DNA from: Psychrobacter pacificensis
GTDB taxonomy: Bacteria > Pseudomonadota > Gammaproteobacteria > Pseudomonadales > Moraxellaceae
Length of the DNA: 64,000 nt
Direction: 5' to 3'
NCBI RefSeq assembly: GCF_900101915.1
Contig: NZ_FNAL01000007.1
Location: 62,001-126,000 of the forward strand
The notes beneath the pieces were generated by a model, which was not told the origin of the DNA, made no database searches, and saw only the letters and a program-made list of their open reading frames with translations. Position numbers and translations under genes: made by a program. Shown here piece by piece: positions 51,704 to 60,878 of the stretch (the stretch's first letter is position 1; each line of letters starts with the position of its first letter).

Positions 51704-53335
51704 TTATTTAGTGTGCGCCTGTAGACTTTGGCGAATGCTGGCAGCAAAGTCACTGACATAGTAAAAGTGTTGGTGCTGCGAGTTTTTATCAATAATAAAG
51801 GCTTTGGCTTGCTGGCACATCGCGCTTAGGTCATCGATAAGCTCTTGGTAGCTTAGGTTTTCTTCTCCTGCGCGCTCAATTAGCTGTAGCTCATGCAGCA
51901 AGGTCTGCTGCTGTGCTTGATTGATACAGGCATAGTTGAGATTGACCATCGCTTGACACAGCGCCTTTAGGACCATGGCATCAGCTGCGGCATAGCGCCG
52001 AATCTCTCCAAGTGAGGTATTGATGAATTCTGATATTTTGGGCGTATAAGTCACCACGGTCAAGATAGCCACGCGCTGCTGCACCACCACTTGTTTTGGT
52101 CTAGCGGTATACGGCGGTTTGTCACGGTGCTCGGCAGGTACATAAAAATGATAGGGGCTAGGCGGCTGACGACGCATCATAATGCTCAGGCAACTGGTGA
52201 GCGATTGTACGCAGTTGACGGCTGTTTTTGGGTCATTGATACCAGGTGAGAGGGCGCGCACCGCAATCTCGGTCATCTGCCCCAGACTATAGGCAATATC
52301 ATTGGAGTGTGCCAGTCGCTGCTCGATACGAATACAACCGGCAAAGCGCTGCCAAAACATACCATCAGGGGAACGTGGCACCACAGCCAACTGCGGCGTT
52401 GCGGTTTTTTGCCGATTATTGGGATGGTCTGTCGGACGTTGATAAAAATGCCCAATGACGTTTTTGTCAGTGACATAATCACCGAGGTTGCTCTGTAGAT
52501 GCACCACGCCGCCATACTCTTGAGTCAGGGTGATTAAAGACTCCAAATAAATGTGCTGCAGGTAGCCCGATTGCGGCGGATAAATCGGCGTTGCCTGCCA
52601 CTGGTGAAACTGCTCGACATCATGATGTTCAGCATCACGTTGATGCTGGATGTCGCATCGATCGCTGTACCAAGAATAAATATTATTAATCGCATCGTTG
52701 CTGGCATTTTGGATGACGTGAGACGCTTGAATGGCATGTACCATATGTTGTACAAAATACACCAGCAACAGCGCACAGATGATCGCCATGATAATCCCAA
52801 AGGTCACCGCCAGTTGCGGTACGCCAAAGGACACATCGTATTTGTGGATAGATTTTAAGACGAGTAGGCTATAGCTAAAGGTACCAATGAAAGCGCCAAG
52901 TACAAATTGATTGGGCGTATCTGTCAAAAAGTTGCGTAATAGCCGTGGGCCAAACTGGGAGGAGGCCATCGACAGCACGGCAATCGTAATTGAGAACGTC
53001 GTACCAGCAACGCCCAACACCGCACCAGCAATAGCGGTCATGATAGCGCGCGCCGCATCGTCATCACCTGTAAACGCAAAAGAGATCTCTCGGACCGTTT
53101 CACGATCAAAGTGCTGATCTATCGTCACCAGTACCGGCGCCAGTAAGATGCCGGCGATGACGCAAGCAGTCGGAATAAACCAATAAGAGCCGATCAACTC
53201 CTGCCACAAGTTTCTTAAACGATCGGGCAGGTCAGCCAATGTCTGTAACGACCAAAGCTGCGAAAACGCCTTCATTCTCTGCACTGAAAATAAGAGTAGT
53301 CGCTTAAAAAAGCCATTTTCAGGGTGTTTGTCCAA
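51704..53335 (-). CDS. DUF2254 membrane protein
   Basis: A 543-residue protein of the DUF2254 family, function unknown. Four N-terminal helices are visible: FIPTACVIAGILLAPVLV (about 53-70), the AIMTAIAGAVLGVAGTTFSITIAVL region (about 96-120), VLGAFIGTFSYSLLVL and LAVTFGIIMAIICALLLVYF. A large soluble C-terminal part follows. A TTG at 53335 is the likely start, since GGAG lies 8 bases upstream. The Met 20 codons on (53275) is an alternative. It is on the same strand as the antiporter, 48 bases away, so they may be cotranscribed. Confidence 0.83.
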   Translation of the reverse strand: MDKHPENGFFKRLLLFSVQRMKAFSQLWSLQTLADLPDRLRNLWQELIGSYWFIPTACVIAGILLAPVLVTIDQHFDRETVREISFAFTGDDDAARAIMTAIAGAVLGVAGTTFSITIAVLSMASSQFGPRLLRNFLTDTPNQFVLGAFIGTFSYSLLVLKSIHKYDVSFGVPQLAVTFGIIMAIICALLLVYFVQHMVHAIQASHVIQNASNDAINNIYSWYSDRCDIQHQRDAEHHDVEQFHQWQATPIYPPQSGYLQHIYLESLITLTQEYGGVVHLQSNLGDYVTDKNVIGHFYQRPTDHPNNRQKTATPQLAVVPRSPDGMFWQRFAGCIRIEQRLAHSNDIAYSLGQMTEIAVRALSPGINDPKTAVNCVQSLTSCLSIMMRRQPPSPYHFYVPAEHRDKPPYTARPKQVVVQQRVAILTVVTYTPKISEFINTSLGEIRRYAAADAMVLKALCQAMVNLNYACINQAQQQTLLHELQLIERAGEENLSYQELIDDLSAMCQQAKAFIIDKNSQHQHFYYVSDFAASIRQSLQAHTK

Positions 53336-53526
53336 TATTCGCGCTCCAAAAATGACTGACGAGATCTTATATAGTGAATCTATTTTAAAACAGGTATCGT
53401 CCTACAGGGATTCATTGTCCTTGCTTGCTGCGTCTACGCCCTATAGCCGGTTCAAAATAAAATGGTGATAAATTTAAGCGTAACGCTGGAGTAATCTTTT
53501 GACTATTTATTACCTTATCATATAAA

Positions 53527-53807
53527 TAGGGCGTGTTGAACATTCACAAATAGGCACTGCTGATCGCCAAAATTGTTCCAGACAAGGCGCAAAGCGACGA
53601 TAATGCAGATGCCTTAGCTAGTTTTGCAACGCAGTATGGCGCAATTTTAGCATCAGCCCCAACGATAAAAGCAGGGGACAGGACTCTTTTTTGCCGCTTC
53701 ATTGGTAAAAATAGACGCTTAGAGCGACTAAGCTTACTATTTTTACCTTCGAATCGTCTAAAAAATAGTCTCTGTCAGTGCCATGGTTGAATGTTCAACA
53801 CGCCCTA
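53527..53807. mobile_element. Miniature inverted-repeat element (MITE candidate)
   Basis: A 281-base unit bounded by perfect 20-bp inverted ends, TAGGGCGTGTTGAACATTCA and its exact complement. The outermost TA on each side may be a duplicated TA target, leaving 18-bp ends starting GGGCGTG. It encodes no transposase. Inside, GGTAAAAATAG (53704-53714) pairs with CTATTTTTACC (53737-53747) with a further inner CTTAG/CTAAG stem. Size, ends and gene-free interior fit a non-autonomous element moved by an unidentified transposase. Confidence 0.75.
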
Positions 53808-53827
53808 ATAACGATGAAAAATTTAGT

Positions 53828-53860
53828 AAAAATAAGCCCCTATCATAGGAGCTTATTTTT
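53828..53860 (-). terminator. Terminator of the M66 metalloprotease gene
   Basis: AAAAATAAGC-CCTAT / ATAGG-GCTTATTTTT form a long stem with A-run and T-run, 22 bases past the stop codon on the minus strand. Confidence 0.85.
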
Positions 53861-53881
53861 ATCATTATTATGTATTTTCAA

Positions 53882-56800
53882 TTAGCTGATGAGACTATAG
53901 AACCAAGTGCTTATCGCGTTGCTTACTTTGGCTAGTGTAGAGGGTTGCTGATGATTACTATTGATGCTTGCCAACTGCATTTGCATGGTGTCTGTCGTCA
54001 CTGCTTGTTTTTGCATACTCTCTATTATCAGCGGTAGATTTTTGCCAGCGCTAGATAATATCAAACTCGAGTTTTGCGTGAGCATCGTCCATCTTTGGTT
54101 GCCACCACCTGTACAGCTATAGCGAATGAGTCGAGCGCGATTATTACTCATATAGCCATTTTCTAAGTCAAAGCATTGATTGCCTTGCTTGATGGCATTG
54201 GCGGATACATCCATTTGCCAAACTTGCAAGCTTGCTTGATCATCACAAGGGGCTAGGTTAATGACATTGCCACCTTGCGGCATTAGGCACTGATCTAGTG
54301 CCATTTTATTGTGGATACGACCTTTGCTGTCTTGAATCCATTGCTCAGAGTCATCTCCTGTGCAAGCACTTGGTCCGCTGATAAAAGCATTGAGCTTACC
54401 ATCTTTTAATGTTTCAACCTTAAGACAGTTGTTACCATTCATGAGTGGGCTGACATTTGCTAGAGGCTGATCATCTTGCAGTTCTAATTCGTTGACAAAC
54501 TTATGAAAGGCAGTGATGACCTCCGGCCCGCCCTCGACTAAATCAGTGCGATACACATCGACCCAACGATTTAGGCGATGCATGGTCTGTTGTTGCTGCT
54601 CATAACGCTCGAGTACCTGAAAGGCAAGCGGGCTGAGTGCTTGACTGAGCGCATCACGATCATTTTTATAAGAGTGGTATATTAGCTCACCCTCGGCGTC
54701 CAAATTGATAGTCGGGTTGGCCGATTGATCGATAAGTTGCCGCGCTAATAGTGGTAATTCGATTTTTCTTAAGGCGCTAAAGCCATGCTCTTTACCAAAG
54801 GTAACGGCTGGCTTAATGGTATCGCTATAGGGACCAATAGCGGTTGATGATAATAATACCTGTGCTTCGTTGGCTTTTTTACAATACAAATCGACTTTAT
54901 TAGGGTTTTCAGAAATCGCTAAATTGACGTGAAATTTATTGGCATTGCTATTGCCATTCATGCGATGAGGGGCAAGGGCAATGTTATTGACCATGTTGTT
55001 ACTGTAAGTAACGGTCAGCCAGCAGCTAGCGACGTCAGCTGAACTACTCGCCGCCGGTAAGTCAAAGACGTTACCCCAGTTACCACGCGCTGCTGGATAG
55101 ATAATACCCTTTTGGGTGACAGGGTCATAACCGCCTAAAATAGTATAAACAGGCACGCCTTGCAAACGCGGTCTTAAATAGTTGCCATCGGCGCTGTTGT
55201 ACCAAACATTATTAGATCGTGGTACTTTTGGTTGTGCGATCTGCATTCTTTGACGCTCAGCATCCCACTTTTTATAGCCCGTCGGTGAGTCACTGGCAAA
55301 CATATAACGATCAAATGCTGGCTGGATTTTGGTTTTTGTACTATAGCCGGTGTAATGAGTATAGCGCGAGATGTCACTGTTATTAGAGCCACCAGACATA
55401 GCGTCACGACCATAGCCGTATTGACCTAAGAAAGTAGGTGAGTCTTCAGTACCGGCACCGACGTCTTTTCGCCACCATTCAAAGTTACCACGCATTCTAT
55501 TTCTAAGGGGCATGTAACCCCAACCACTATCGGCATGGTGCTCTGACCAGAATTTTTTATCACCAACTTTACCTGGATAATGCCCCAATCCATAATGATG
55601 GCCAATTTCATGACTAAACTCATTACCGACCGAGTCAATCAAAGTCAGCATACCATTGCCACCGCTTAAGCCATGGTTAAATGTACCGTTGGCGTATTTG
55701 CCACGGGCATGGTGCACATTGACATTTTGGGTGAGCTGCGGCTGCTCTTGGCTTGCCATCGATGCGCTAGTGACGCCCCAGTTGGCAAGGTTAATACCGA
55801 CGCCAAAGGTTGATTTGCCTGTGTTTTCGCGCATATCACCGCTGTATACGCTGCCATCTGAGCTGCTACCTGAAGCCGTATCATAAATAGTACCGTTCGC
55901 TACCATCACCCGATCAAGCACGACGTCATCGTATTTAGCGACGGTCATCTTTGCTGCTGGAATGGTCTGGAAATAATCTGCGCCCGCCTTTTCTGGCTGT
56001 AGCAGCATATAATGACCATTGTTGTTTACAGTCACTGGGCTCAAAAGACCAAGACGAATATTGGTTAAGACCAGCTCACCTGGCGCCGCAAAGTCTATTT
56101 TATTCTCTAATAATTCACCGCTACGATTTTGTTCATCGACAATACGAATCTTAAGGCCGCTTTGTACTTCATCCCAGTTGAGTTTGGTTGACCAAGCGCG
56201 CTTACTATAGGCGACCCGTGGTCTATCATCGCTGTTGTTTTGGTCAGATGGTGGGATTTGGGTCGGGTCGTCTAAATTGACCCTGCGTAATAGCAGACCA
56301 TCTTGATAAATCTCAGCAACCAGTTGATTGACTGCTCCCATCTCAAGCGTAGGCGTAACCAGTAATAACGCCTCTTTTTCTGCAGTTAGGCGTGGCATGT
56401 TTTTTGCTTCGTTGCCTTGAGGATCTACCGTATGATTCTGCCCAAACTGAATCATAGCTTGAAAAGAGCCAGTCAAGTCAGAACGGATCTCTCGTGTTTC
56501 ACCGGCACCGTCATAGTCAAAGAAGCCTAATTGATAATAATCAGCACGGTCTTTTTGTGGTTCTGGATATTTGATCGGCGTGCTTGGTTCCAGCGGTGTT
56601 AATGGTTCGCTAGGCTTGATTGGCGTACTTGGCTCCAGCGGTGTCAGTGGCTCACTTATATCAGGTGGAACCACTACAGGCGGCTTATCAGATGATGCAG
56701 GCTGTGTATTATCATCACTACCTTCACCGCATGCAGATAGCATTATAGAGATGATGCCGATACTTATGGTTTTTAATGGAAATGGTGTGTTATGTGTCAA
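53882..56800 (-). CDS. M66 (StcE/TagA-like) zinc metalloprotease lipoprotein with lectin domain
   Basis: A 972-residue exported protein. The N-terminal signal ends in the lipobox LSAC, so Cys24 should be lipidated. A Pro-rich linker follows with two 15-residue repeats (EPLTPLEPSTPIKPS and EPLTPLEPSTPIKYP, about 50-79). The catalytic motif HEIGHHYGLGH (about 397-407) fits HExxHxxGxxH and closely resembles StcE/TagA mucinases of peptidase family M66. The C-terminal ~150 residues contain QVWQM and QRWTM repeats with paired Cys, typical of a ricin-type beta-trefoil lectin. It probably cleaves glycoproteins at the cell surface; the substrate is unknown. Confidence 0.88.
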   Translation of the reverse strand: MTHNTPFPLKTISIGIISIMLSACGEGSDDNTQPASSDKPPVVVPPDISEPLTPLEPSTPIKPSEPLTPLEPSTPIKYPEPQKDRADYYQLGFFDYDGAGETREIRSDLTGSFQAMIQFGQNHTVDPQGNEAKNMPRLTAEKEALLLVTPTLEMGAVNQLVAEIYQDGLLLRRVNLDDPTQIPPSDQNNSDDRPRVAYSKRAWSTKLNWDEVQSGLKIRIVDEQNRSGELLENKIDFAAPGELVLTNIRLGLLSPVTVNNNGHYMLLQPEKAGADYFQTIPAAKMTVAKYDDVVLDRVMVANGTIYDTASGSSSDGSVYSGDMRENTGKSTFGVGINLANWGVTSASMASQEQPQLTQNVNVHHARGKYANGTFNHGLSGGNGMLTLIDSVGNEFSHEIGHHYGLGHYPGKVGDKKFWSEHHADSGWGYMPLRNRMRGNFEWWRKDVGAGTEDSPTFLGQYGYGRDAMSGGSNNSDISRYTHYTGYSTKTKIQPAFDRYMFASDSPTGYKKWDAERQRMQIAQPKVPRSNNVWYNSADGNYLRPRLQGVPVYTILGGYDPVTQKGIIYPAARGNWGNVFDLPAASSSADVASCWLTVTYSNNMVNNIALAPHRMNGNSNANKFHVNLAISENPNKVDLYCKKANEAQVLLSSTAIGPYSDTIKPAVTFGKEHGFSALRKIELPLLARQLIDQSANPTINLDAEGELIYHSYKNDRDALSQALSPLAFQVLERYEQQQQTMHRLNRWVDVYRTDLVEGGPEVITAFHKFVNELELQDDQPLANVSPLMNGNNCLKVETLKDGKLNAFISGPSACTGDDSEQWIQDSKGRIHNKMALDQCLMPQGGNVINLAPCDDQASLQVWQMDVSANAIKQGNQCFDLENGYMSNNRARLIRYSCTGGGNQRWTMLTQNSSLILSSAGKNLPLIIESMQKQAVTTDTMQMQLASINSNHQQPSTLAKVSNAISTWFYSLIS

Positions 56801-56909
56801 AAGAATACCCCAACAAAGGTGTTGCTGGGAATATAACAGCTATATTAATAAACTGTACTACATTTGTTTTCTTGTTTCCAATCAGCTTTCTTTTATCTAC
56901 TTTAGCAAA

Positions 56910-58490
56910 CTAATTTTTATTGCTAGAGCCGTGTTTAGGGTTGTCCGCTTCGGTGATGATTGTGCTTTTGTATCCCCATCTGCTGGTTTGTGGAGACGGC
57001 GGCGTTTTTGGGTCTATAGGAATGATGATTTCATTATCATGTGCATCACACTCAACCTTACTGTCCTTGTCATAAGCGGCTGGATCAAAGTGCGGTGTCG
57101 CTGTTGTATCAGTTGACTGTCGAGCTAAGCTGTTAGGAGCGGCTTGCGATGTTTTTCTAAATTCAGGTTTTTTAAATAAAGGGTGTTGGGTGTTTTTATT
57201 CGTGCCTTTATCATCAGGGTTTTTGCGCGGTTCGGCGTTGGTAAAGATTACATTCAACGGCAAATCTAGCTGCTGCTTGGCATAGGCTTCTGTGTGCTCA
57301 AAACGATCTACCAGTAAGCTGAGCCAAGGTTTTTGGTCTTCTAGCCTCATCTCATCAAGCTCATCCTTAATAGGCAATGGATAAGGCAAGGTGCGATAAA
57401 AATCCCACAATGTCATCTTGCTCAAGTCTTTTTTGAGTACATAGTCCTCATCTTCGGTCATGGTGATGAGGTTGCTGTCTTGGAGGTAGTTGATATAGGT
57501 GTACCATTTGGGTAGCTCTTTGCGTCCCAACACATTGCGCAGCGCTTGTTCGCTGACGGCCTCACCTTTTAAATGATGGGTATATACCAAGTTCAGCATG
57601 TCCAGCAAGCTAAGTAGGGGATGGCGCGGGTAGACTTCTTCGGTCTCAAAAATGGTTAAGGTATAGCTGATCTCAACGCCTAACAAAATCAAATTCCAAG
57701 ACAGGTATATCCATAACAAAAAGATAGGCAAGGCGGCAAAAGCTCCGTAAATGGCCTCGTAGCTGGTAAAGTTTGCCATCACTGTGCCAAACAGATGCTT
57801 CATCAGCTCAAAGATAATCGTCACAAAGACCCCAGCGATGGCTGCATTTTTTGCGGGCACACGAGCTTTGGGAATAAACCAATACATCCCTATAAAGCCG
57901 GCCATGGTGATACCAACCGACACCACTTGTACCCAAAACCCCCAATCGATCCCGTAGCCTGCGATTTGGCGATTTAAAAAACTCAAGCTTTGTACCGTGC
58001 TTGAAGCGATAAACGCCGTACCCAGCACCATAGGCCCCAAGGTCACAATTGTCCAATAGCGCAGCAGACTCTTTATACCACCTGAGCGGCTCTCCACCCG
58101 CCAGATTTGATTAAAGGCACGCTCAATGGTGGTCAAGGTCATGATGGTGGTAAAAAATAGCACCATGGCGCCGATGATGGTAAGGTTCGATGATTTTTCG
58201 GCGAAGTCATTGATATACTCACTGACTTGCATGCTCGATTGCGGCAACAAGTTGCTATAAATGACCTCGTATATCTGCGCTCTGACGGATGCCAGTGCCG
58301 GTACAGAGGACAATATCATGAGCAAAACGGTTAATACAGGCACGATCGACAGCATAGTCGTGTAGGTTAGCGATGCTGCTTTTTGCTGACAGTTGTCTTC
58401 AAAAAAGTGCCGCGTCAAAAACCGTAAAAACTGGAACCAGCGCTGATGTAAAAATGGGAGTCTTTTGCTTAAGTTTTCCATAGTGACCAT
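56910..58490 (-). CDS. YihY/BrkB (UPF0761) membrane protein
   Basis: A 526-residue protein. Residues about 30-300 form the YihY/virulence-factor BrkB membrane core with six helices: CQQKAASLTYTTMLSIVPVLTVLL, the FTTIMTLTTIERAFNQIWRV motif, and AIYGAFAALPIFLLWIYLSWNLILLGVEISY (in part). A winged-helix-like cytosolic part follows (about 300-400). The last ~120 residues are a polar, low-complexity tail. Despite the old name RNase BN, no nuclease role is assumed. The start may be the Met three codons on (58481). It is 109 bases upstream of the M66 gene on the same strand. Confidence 0.88.
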   Translation of the reverse strand: MVTMENLSKRLPFLHQRWFQFLRFLTRHFFEDNCQQKAASLTYTTMLSIVPVLTVLLMILSSVPALASVRAQIYEVIYSNLLPQSSMQVSEYINDFAEKSSNLTIIGAMVLFFTTIMTLTTIERAFNQIWRVESRSGGIKSLLRYWTIVTLGPMVLGTAFIASSTVQSLSFLNRQIAGYGIDWGFWVQVVSVGITMAGFIGMYWFIPKARVPAKNAAIAGVFVTIIFELMKHLFGTVMANFTSYEAIYGAFAALPIFLLWIYLSWNLILLGVEISYTLTIFETEEVYPRHPLLSLLDMLNLVYTHHLKGEAVSEQALRNVLGRKELPKWYTYINYLQDSNLITMTEDEDYVLKKDLSKMTLWDFYRTLPYPLPIKDELDEMRLEDQKPWLSLLVDRFEHTEAYAKQQLDLPLNVIFTNAEPRKNPDDKGTNKNTQHPLFKKPEFRKTSQAAPNSLARQSTDTTATPHFDPAAYDKDSKVECDAHDNEIIIPIDPKTPPSPQTSRWGYKSTIITEADNPKHGSSNKN

Positions 58491-58769
58491 TTAGCAAGAA
58501 GTAGAGAGACAATAGTGTAACAAAGATGCGTCGTTATCATCTGCCGTTTAATTGTGTCAAAATGCACAGCGGCTCTTTGATAAGGCATCAGGTAGGCGTA
58601 GCTGGAGTAGGTGGTCGTAAAATAGTCGTCAGCTGGTTTGCATGTGGGTGAATGACTGGGGCATAATGAGCACATCATCGCATCGCCTATCGCGGGCGGT
58701 ATCGTTATTGATCGATAAATAATGATATATAGATAATACTATCAATGATTTTATGAGGAAGGACGGTTA

Positions 58770-59387
58770 ATGAGTCAGGCCAACCCTTACGTTTTGGTGC
58801 TTTATTATTCAAATTATGGCACGACAAAGACATTGGCATATGCTATCGCTCAAGGGATCGAAGATGCTGGCATGACCGCACGTATTCGTACTGTCCCGAC
58901 GGTGGCACCTGAAACCACATTGAGCAAGCCTGCGATACCTGATGAAGGTGACTTGTATTGTACGATGGATGATCTAAAAGACTGTAGCGGTCTGGCACTG
59001 GGTAGCCCGACGCACTTTGGCAATATGGCCGCGCCCATGAAGTATTTTTGGGACAATACCGTCACGCTCTGGCTGGCGGGAAATCTACAAAACAAGCCTG
59101 CCTCGGTATTTACGGCGACAGGCTCTATGCATGGTGGCCAAGAGTCCACATTGCTCACGATGATGTTACCATTAATGCATCACGGGATGGTCATCGTGGG
59201 GGTACCGTATGCTGAACCTGCATTAAATCGGACGCATCGCGGCGGGACGCCTTATGGTGCCAGTCATGTCAGTGGTGCGGCGCATGATCAGCCAGTATCG
59301 GCAGACGAGCGTGACCTAGGTATTGCACAAGGTCGCCGCTTGGCAATCACCGCTACTGCTTTAGCACAAGCAAACTGGGGTCGCTAA
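58770..59387 (+). CDS. wrbA: WrbA-type NAD(P)H:quinone oxidoreductase
   Basis: A 205-residue flavodoxin-fold FMN enzyme that reduces quinones by two electrons. The FMN loop is YYSNYGTTKTLAYAIAQGIE, followed by GSPTHFGNMAAPMKYFWD and TATGSMHGGQESTLLTMM, all WrbA hallmarks. GAGGAAGGA precedes the ATG. The DUF2069 gene follows after 127 bases, a pairing that recurs in related genomes as I remember it. Confidence 0.95.
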   Translation: MSQANPYVLVLYYSNYGTTKTLAYAIAQGIEDAGMTARIRTVPTVAPETTLSKPAIPDEGDLYCTMDDLKDCSGLALGSPTHFGNMAAPMKYFWDNTVTLWLAGNLQNKPASVFTATGSMHGGQESTLLTMMLPLMHHGMVIVGVPYAEPALNRTHRGGTPYGASHVSGAAHDQPVSADERDLGIAQGRRLAITATALAQANWGR

Positions 59388-59514
59388 TCGAGTCTCATGT
59401 AACCGGTGTTATAGCTCAAGCTTGATACTTAAACACTCTTTGCACTCAAATACTGATGATTAATCGCTAATAGCGACATATCTATGCTATTCATTTAGGA
59501 AGTAAAAATCTCTA

Positions 59515-59967
59515 ATGGCTACAAACCACTCTAACAGTAAGTCTCCTAAAGTTACCAAGCCTATCGCACCTATTGCGCAGCGCTTGATGATGACGTGGCT
59601 GATTTGGCTGGTTTATAGATTAATGGGACTGCCTATTTTTATTAGCGTCTTTAACCCAAGCAGCCCTGATATTGTGGGCGGTATCGCCTGGCAAGCACTA
59701 TGGCTTTTGCCAGCTTTTATACTGACGCCATGGATCGTGCGCGGGCGCTCGCCTTATGCGTTATTGGTCGGTAGTATGTTTACTCTAGTATATTTGGGCG
59801 CAAGTGGCGTGGTGCTGTTTACGCGCGCGTATGGCAGTAGTTGGGCTGAGATAGCAGTGTACTTGACCGACTTTGTACTGTTACTTGCTATTAATGTCTG
59901 GCTCTTTATTTTGCTAAAACGCTTGCCTTCGATGAATAATGTCGTAAAAACCCCACGTTCTCGCTAG
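59515..59967 (+). CDS. DUF2069 membrane protein
   Basis: A 150-residue protein with four hydrophobic helices (about residues 25-45, 57-75, 80-105 and 112-133). It includes the DUF2069 feature WQALWLLPAFILTPWIVRGRSPYALLVGSMFTLVYLG (in part). The family is uncharacterised, often encoded beside wrbA. TAGGAAG lies before the ATG. The basic N-terminus suggests it starts in the cytoplasm. Confidence 0.85.
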   Translation: MATNHSNSKSPKVTKPIAPIAQRLMMTWLIWLVYRLMGLPIFISVFNPSSPDIVGGIAWQALWLLPAFILTPWIVRGRSPYALLVGSMFTLVYLGASGVVLFTRAYGSSWAEIAVYLTDFVLLLAINVWLFILLKRLPSMNNVVKTPRSR

Positions 59968-60029
59968 TATTTTTATAGTATGAAAGAAACGGTTTATATC
60001 GATAGCTTCTACTCTTAAACTTCAAACAT

Positions 60030-60066
60030 AAAAAAGCGGCGCTCCAAATAGGACGCCGCTTTTTTA
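60030..60066. terminator. Bidirectional terminator
   Basis: AAAAAAGCGGCG pairs with GCCGCTTTTTT, with an inner CC/GG, between the convergent DUF2069 and DUF3108 genes. Confidence 0.92.
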
Positions 60067-60107
60067 TTGCAGTATTACTTTTCAACGCTTCTGTTTACAT
60101 ACTTGGA

Positions 60108-60878
60108 TTAGTTAACCTTGGTCAATTCCAAATCCATCTTCTTACCATCATTGATCTGACTGACTTTTATGGGCAAATAATCCAAGCTCGGCGCTAACCA
60201 AAAACTGGTTGAGCGGTCATTGTCGTCATGAATACGGTCAACACGGACGGTATCAAAGGTACCGGCTGGAACGGTAATTTTGGTGCTGCCAGATTTTTTA
60301 AATGGGGTCTTTTCGATTTTGTCTTTTTTTGCCATGTAGTAATTGCCAGTGAACTTACCATTTAACAGATCTTGACGAATTTGCACTTCAAGACTCAAAT
60401 CATCAAAAGCTTGCTGCGGCATACTCAGCGTTGTGGTCTTGCCTTTATAGTTGCTGGTCACCTTTTTGCTATTTGGGTTAAAGTTTAGTTTGTGGGTACG
60501 ACCCAATCCTAATAGCTTATAAGTGGTGCTGGCTTGGGTTGGAATGACATTATTACCATTGAGGGTAAACGTACTGTTTTGCGAGGCACTAGCTACCCCG
60601 GCGACGCGAGCCTTAACGTTGTATTTCCAAGTATTGCCGGATTTGTTTAACGTACGAGTCGCGGTTCCTTTGTATTTGTCTTCAACGGTAAAACTATAGT
60701 TGGCCGTTGTTGGCTGAACAGTCTTTGCGCTGGCAAGTGTGGGTGCGGTCATACTCAAGGCTCCAATGGTAGAAATACTGATACCTGTGATTAAGGCAGA
60801 TAAAAACTTAGATGGACTGCGTTTCGTATTATTAGAAGCGTTGGGCAGTGATTTATTATGCATTGATAAAAAACTCAT
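60108..60878 (-). CDS. DUF3108 exported protein
   Basis: A 256-residue protein with an unusually long basic N-terminus (about 25 residues), then a hydrophobic signal (FLSALITGISISTIGALSMTAPTLASA) likely cut after ASA. The mature part fits DUF3108, a periplasmic beta-rich family of unknown function. It has ANYSFTVEDKYKGTATRTL, the VPAGTFDTVRVDRI motif and the end SFWLAPSLDYLPIKVSQ. AGAGG lies 5-6 bases before the ATG at 60878, which supports this start over the Met five codons on. Confidence 0.85.
   Translation of the reverse strand: MSFLSMHNKSLPNASNNTKRSPSKFLSALITGISISTIGALSMTAPTLASAKTVQPTTANYSFTVEDKYKGTATRTLNKSGNTWKYNVKARVAGVASASQNSTFTLNGNNVIPTQASTTYKLLGLGRTHKLNFNPNSKKVTSNYKGKTTTLSMPQQAFDDLSLEVQIRQDLLNGKFTGNYYMAKKDKIEKTPFKKSGSTKITVPAGTFDTVRVDRIHDDNDRSTSFWLAPSLDYLPIKVSQINDGKKMDLELTKVN

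Larger units (their letters stand above)
53336..53881. other. Intergenic region holding a small mobile element
   Basis: A 546-base region with no credible gene. It is mainly occupied by the inverted-repeat element at 53527-53807 and by the terminator of the metalloprotease gene. The 190 bases left of the element should contain the DUF2254 promoter. Confidence 0.7.

Noticed and set aside
53527..53807. Degraded insertion sequence with transposase remnants
   Set aside because: The ends are perfect, but I see no transposase-like frame inside, so a non-autonomous element fits better.
56571..57116. 181-codon rightward frame rich in Gly-Ser-Val repeats
   Set aside because: The repeats are the complement of the proline linker of the M66 gene, and the frame crosses two real genes on the other strand.
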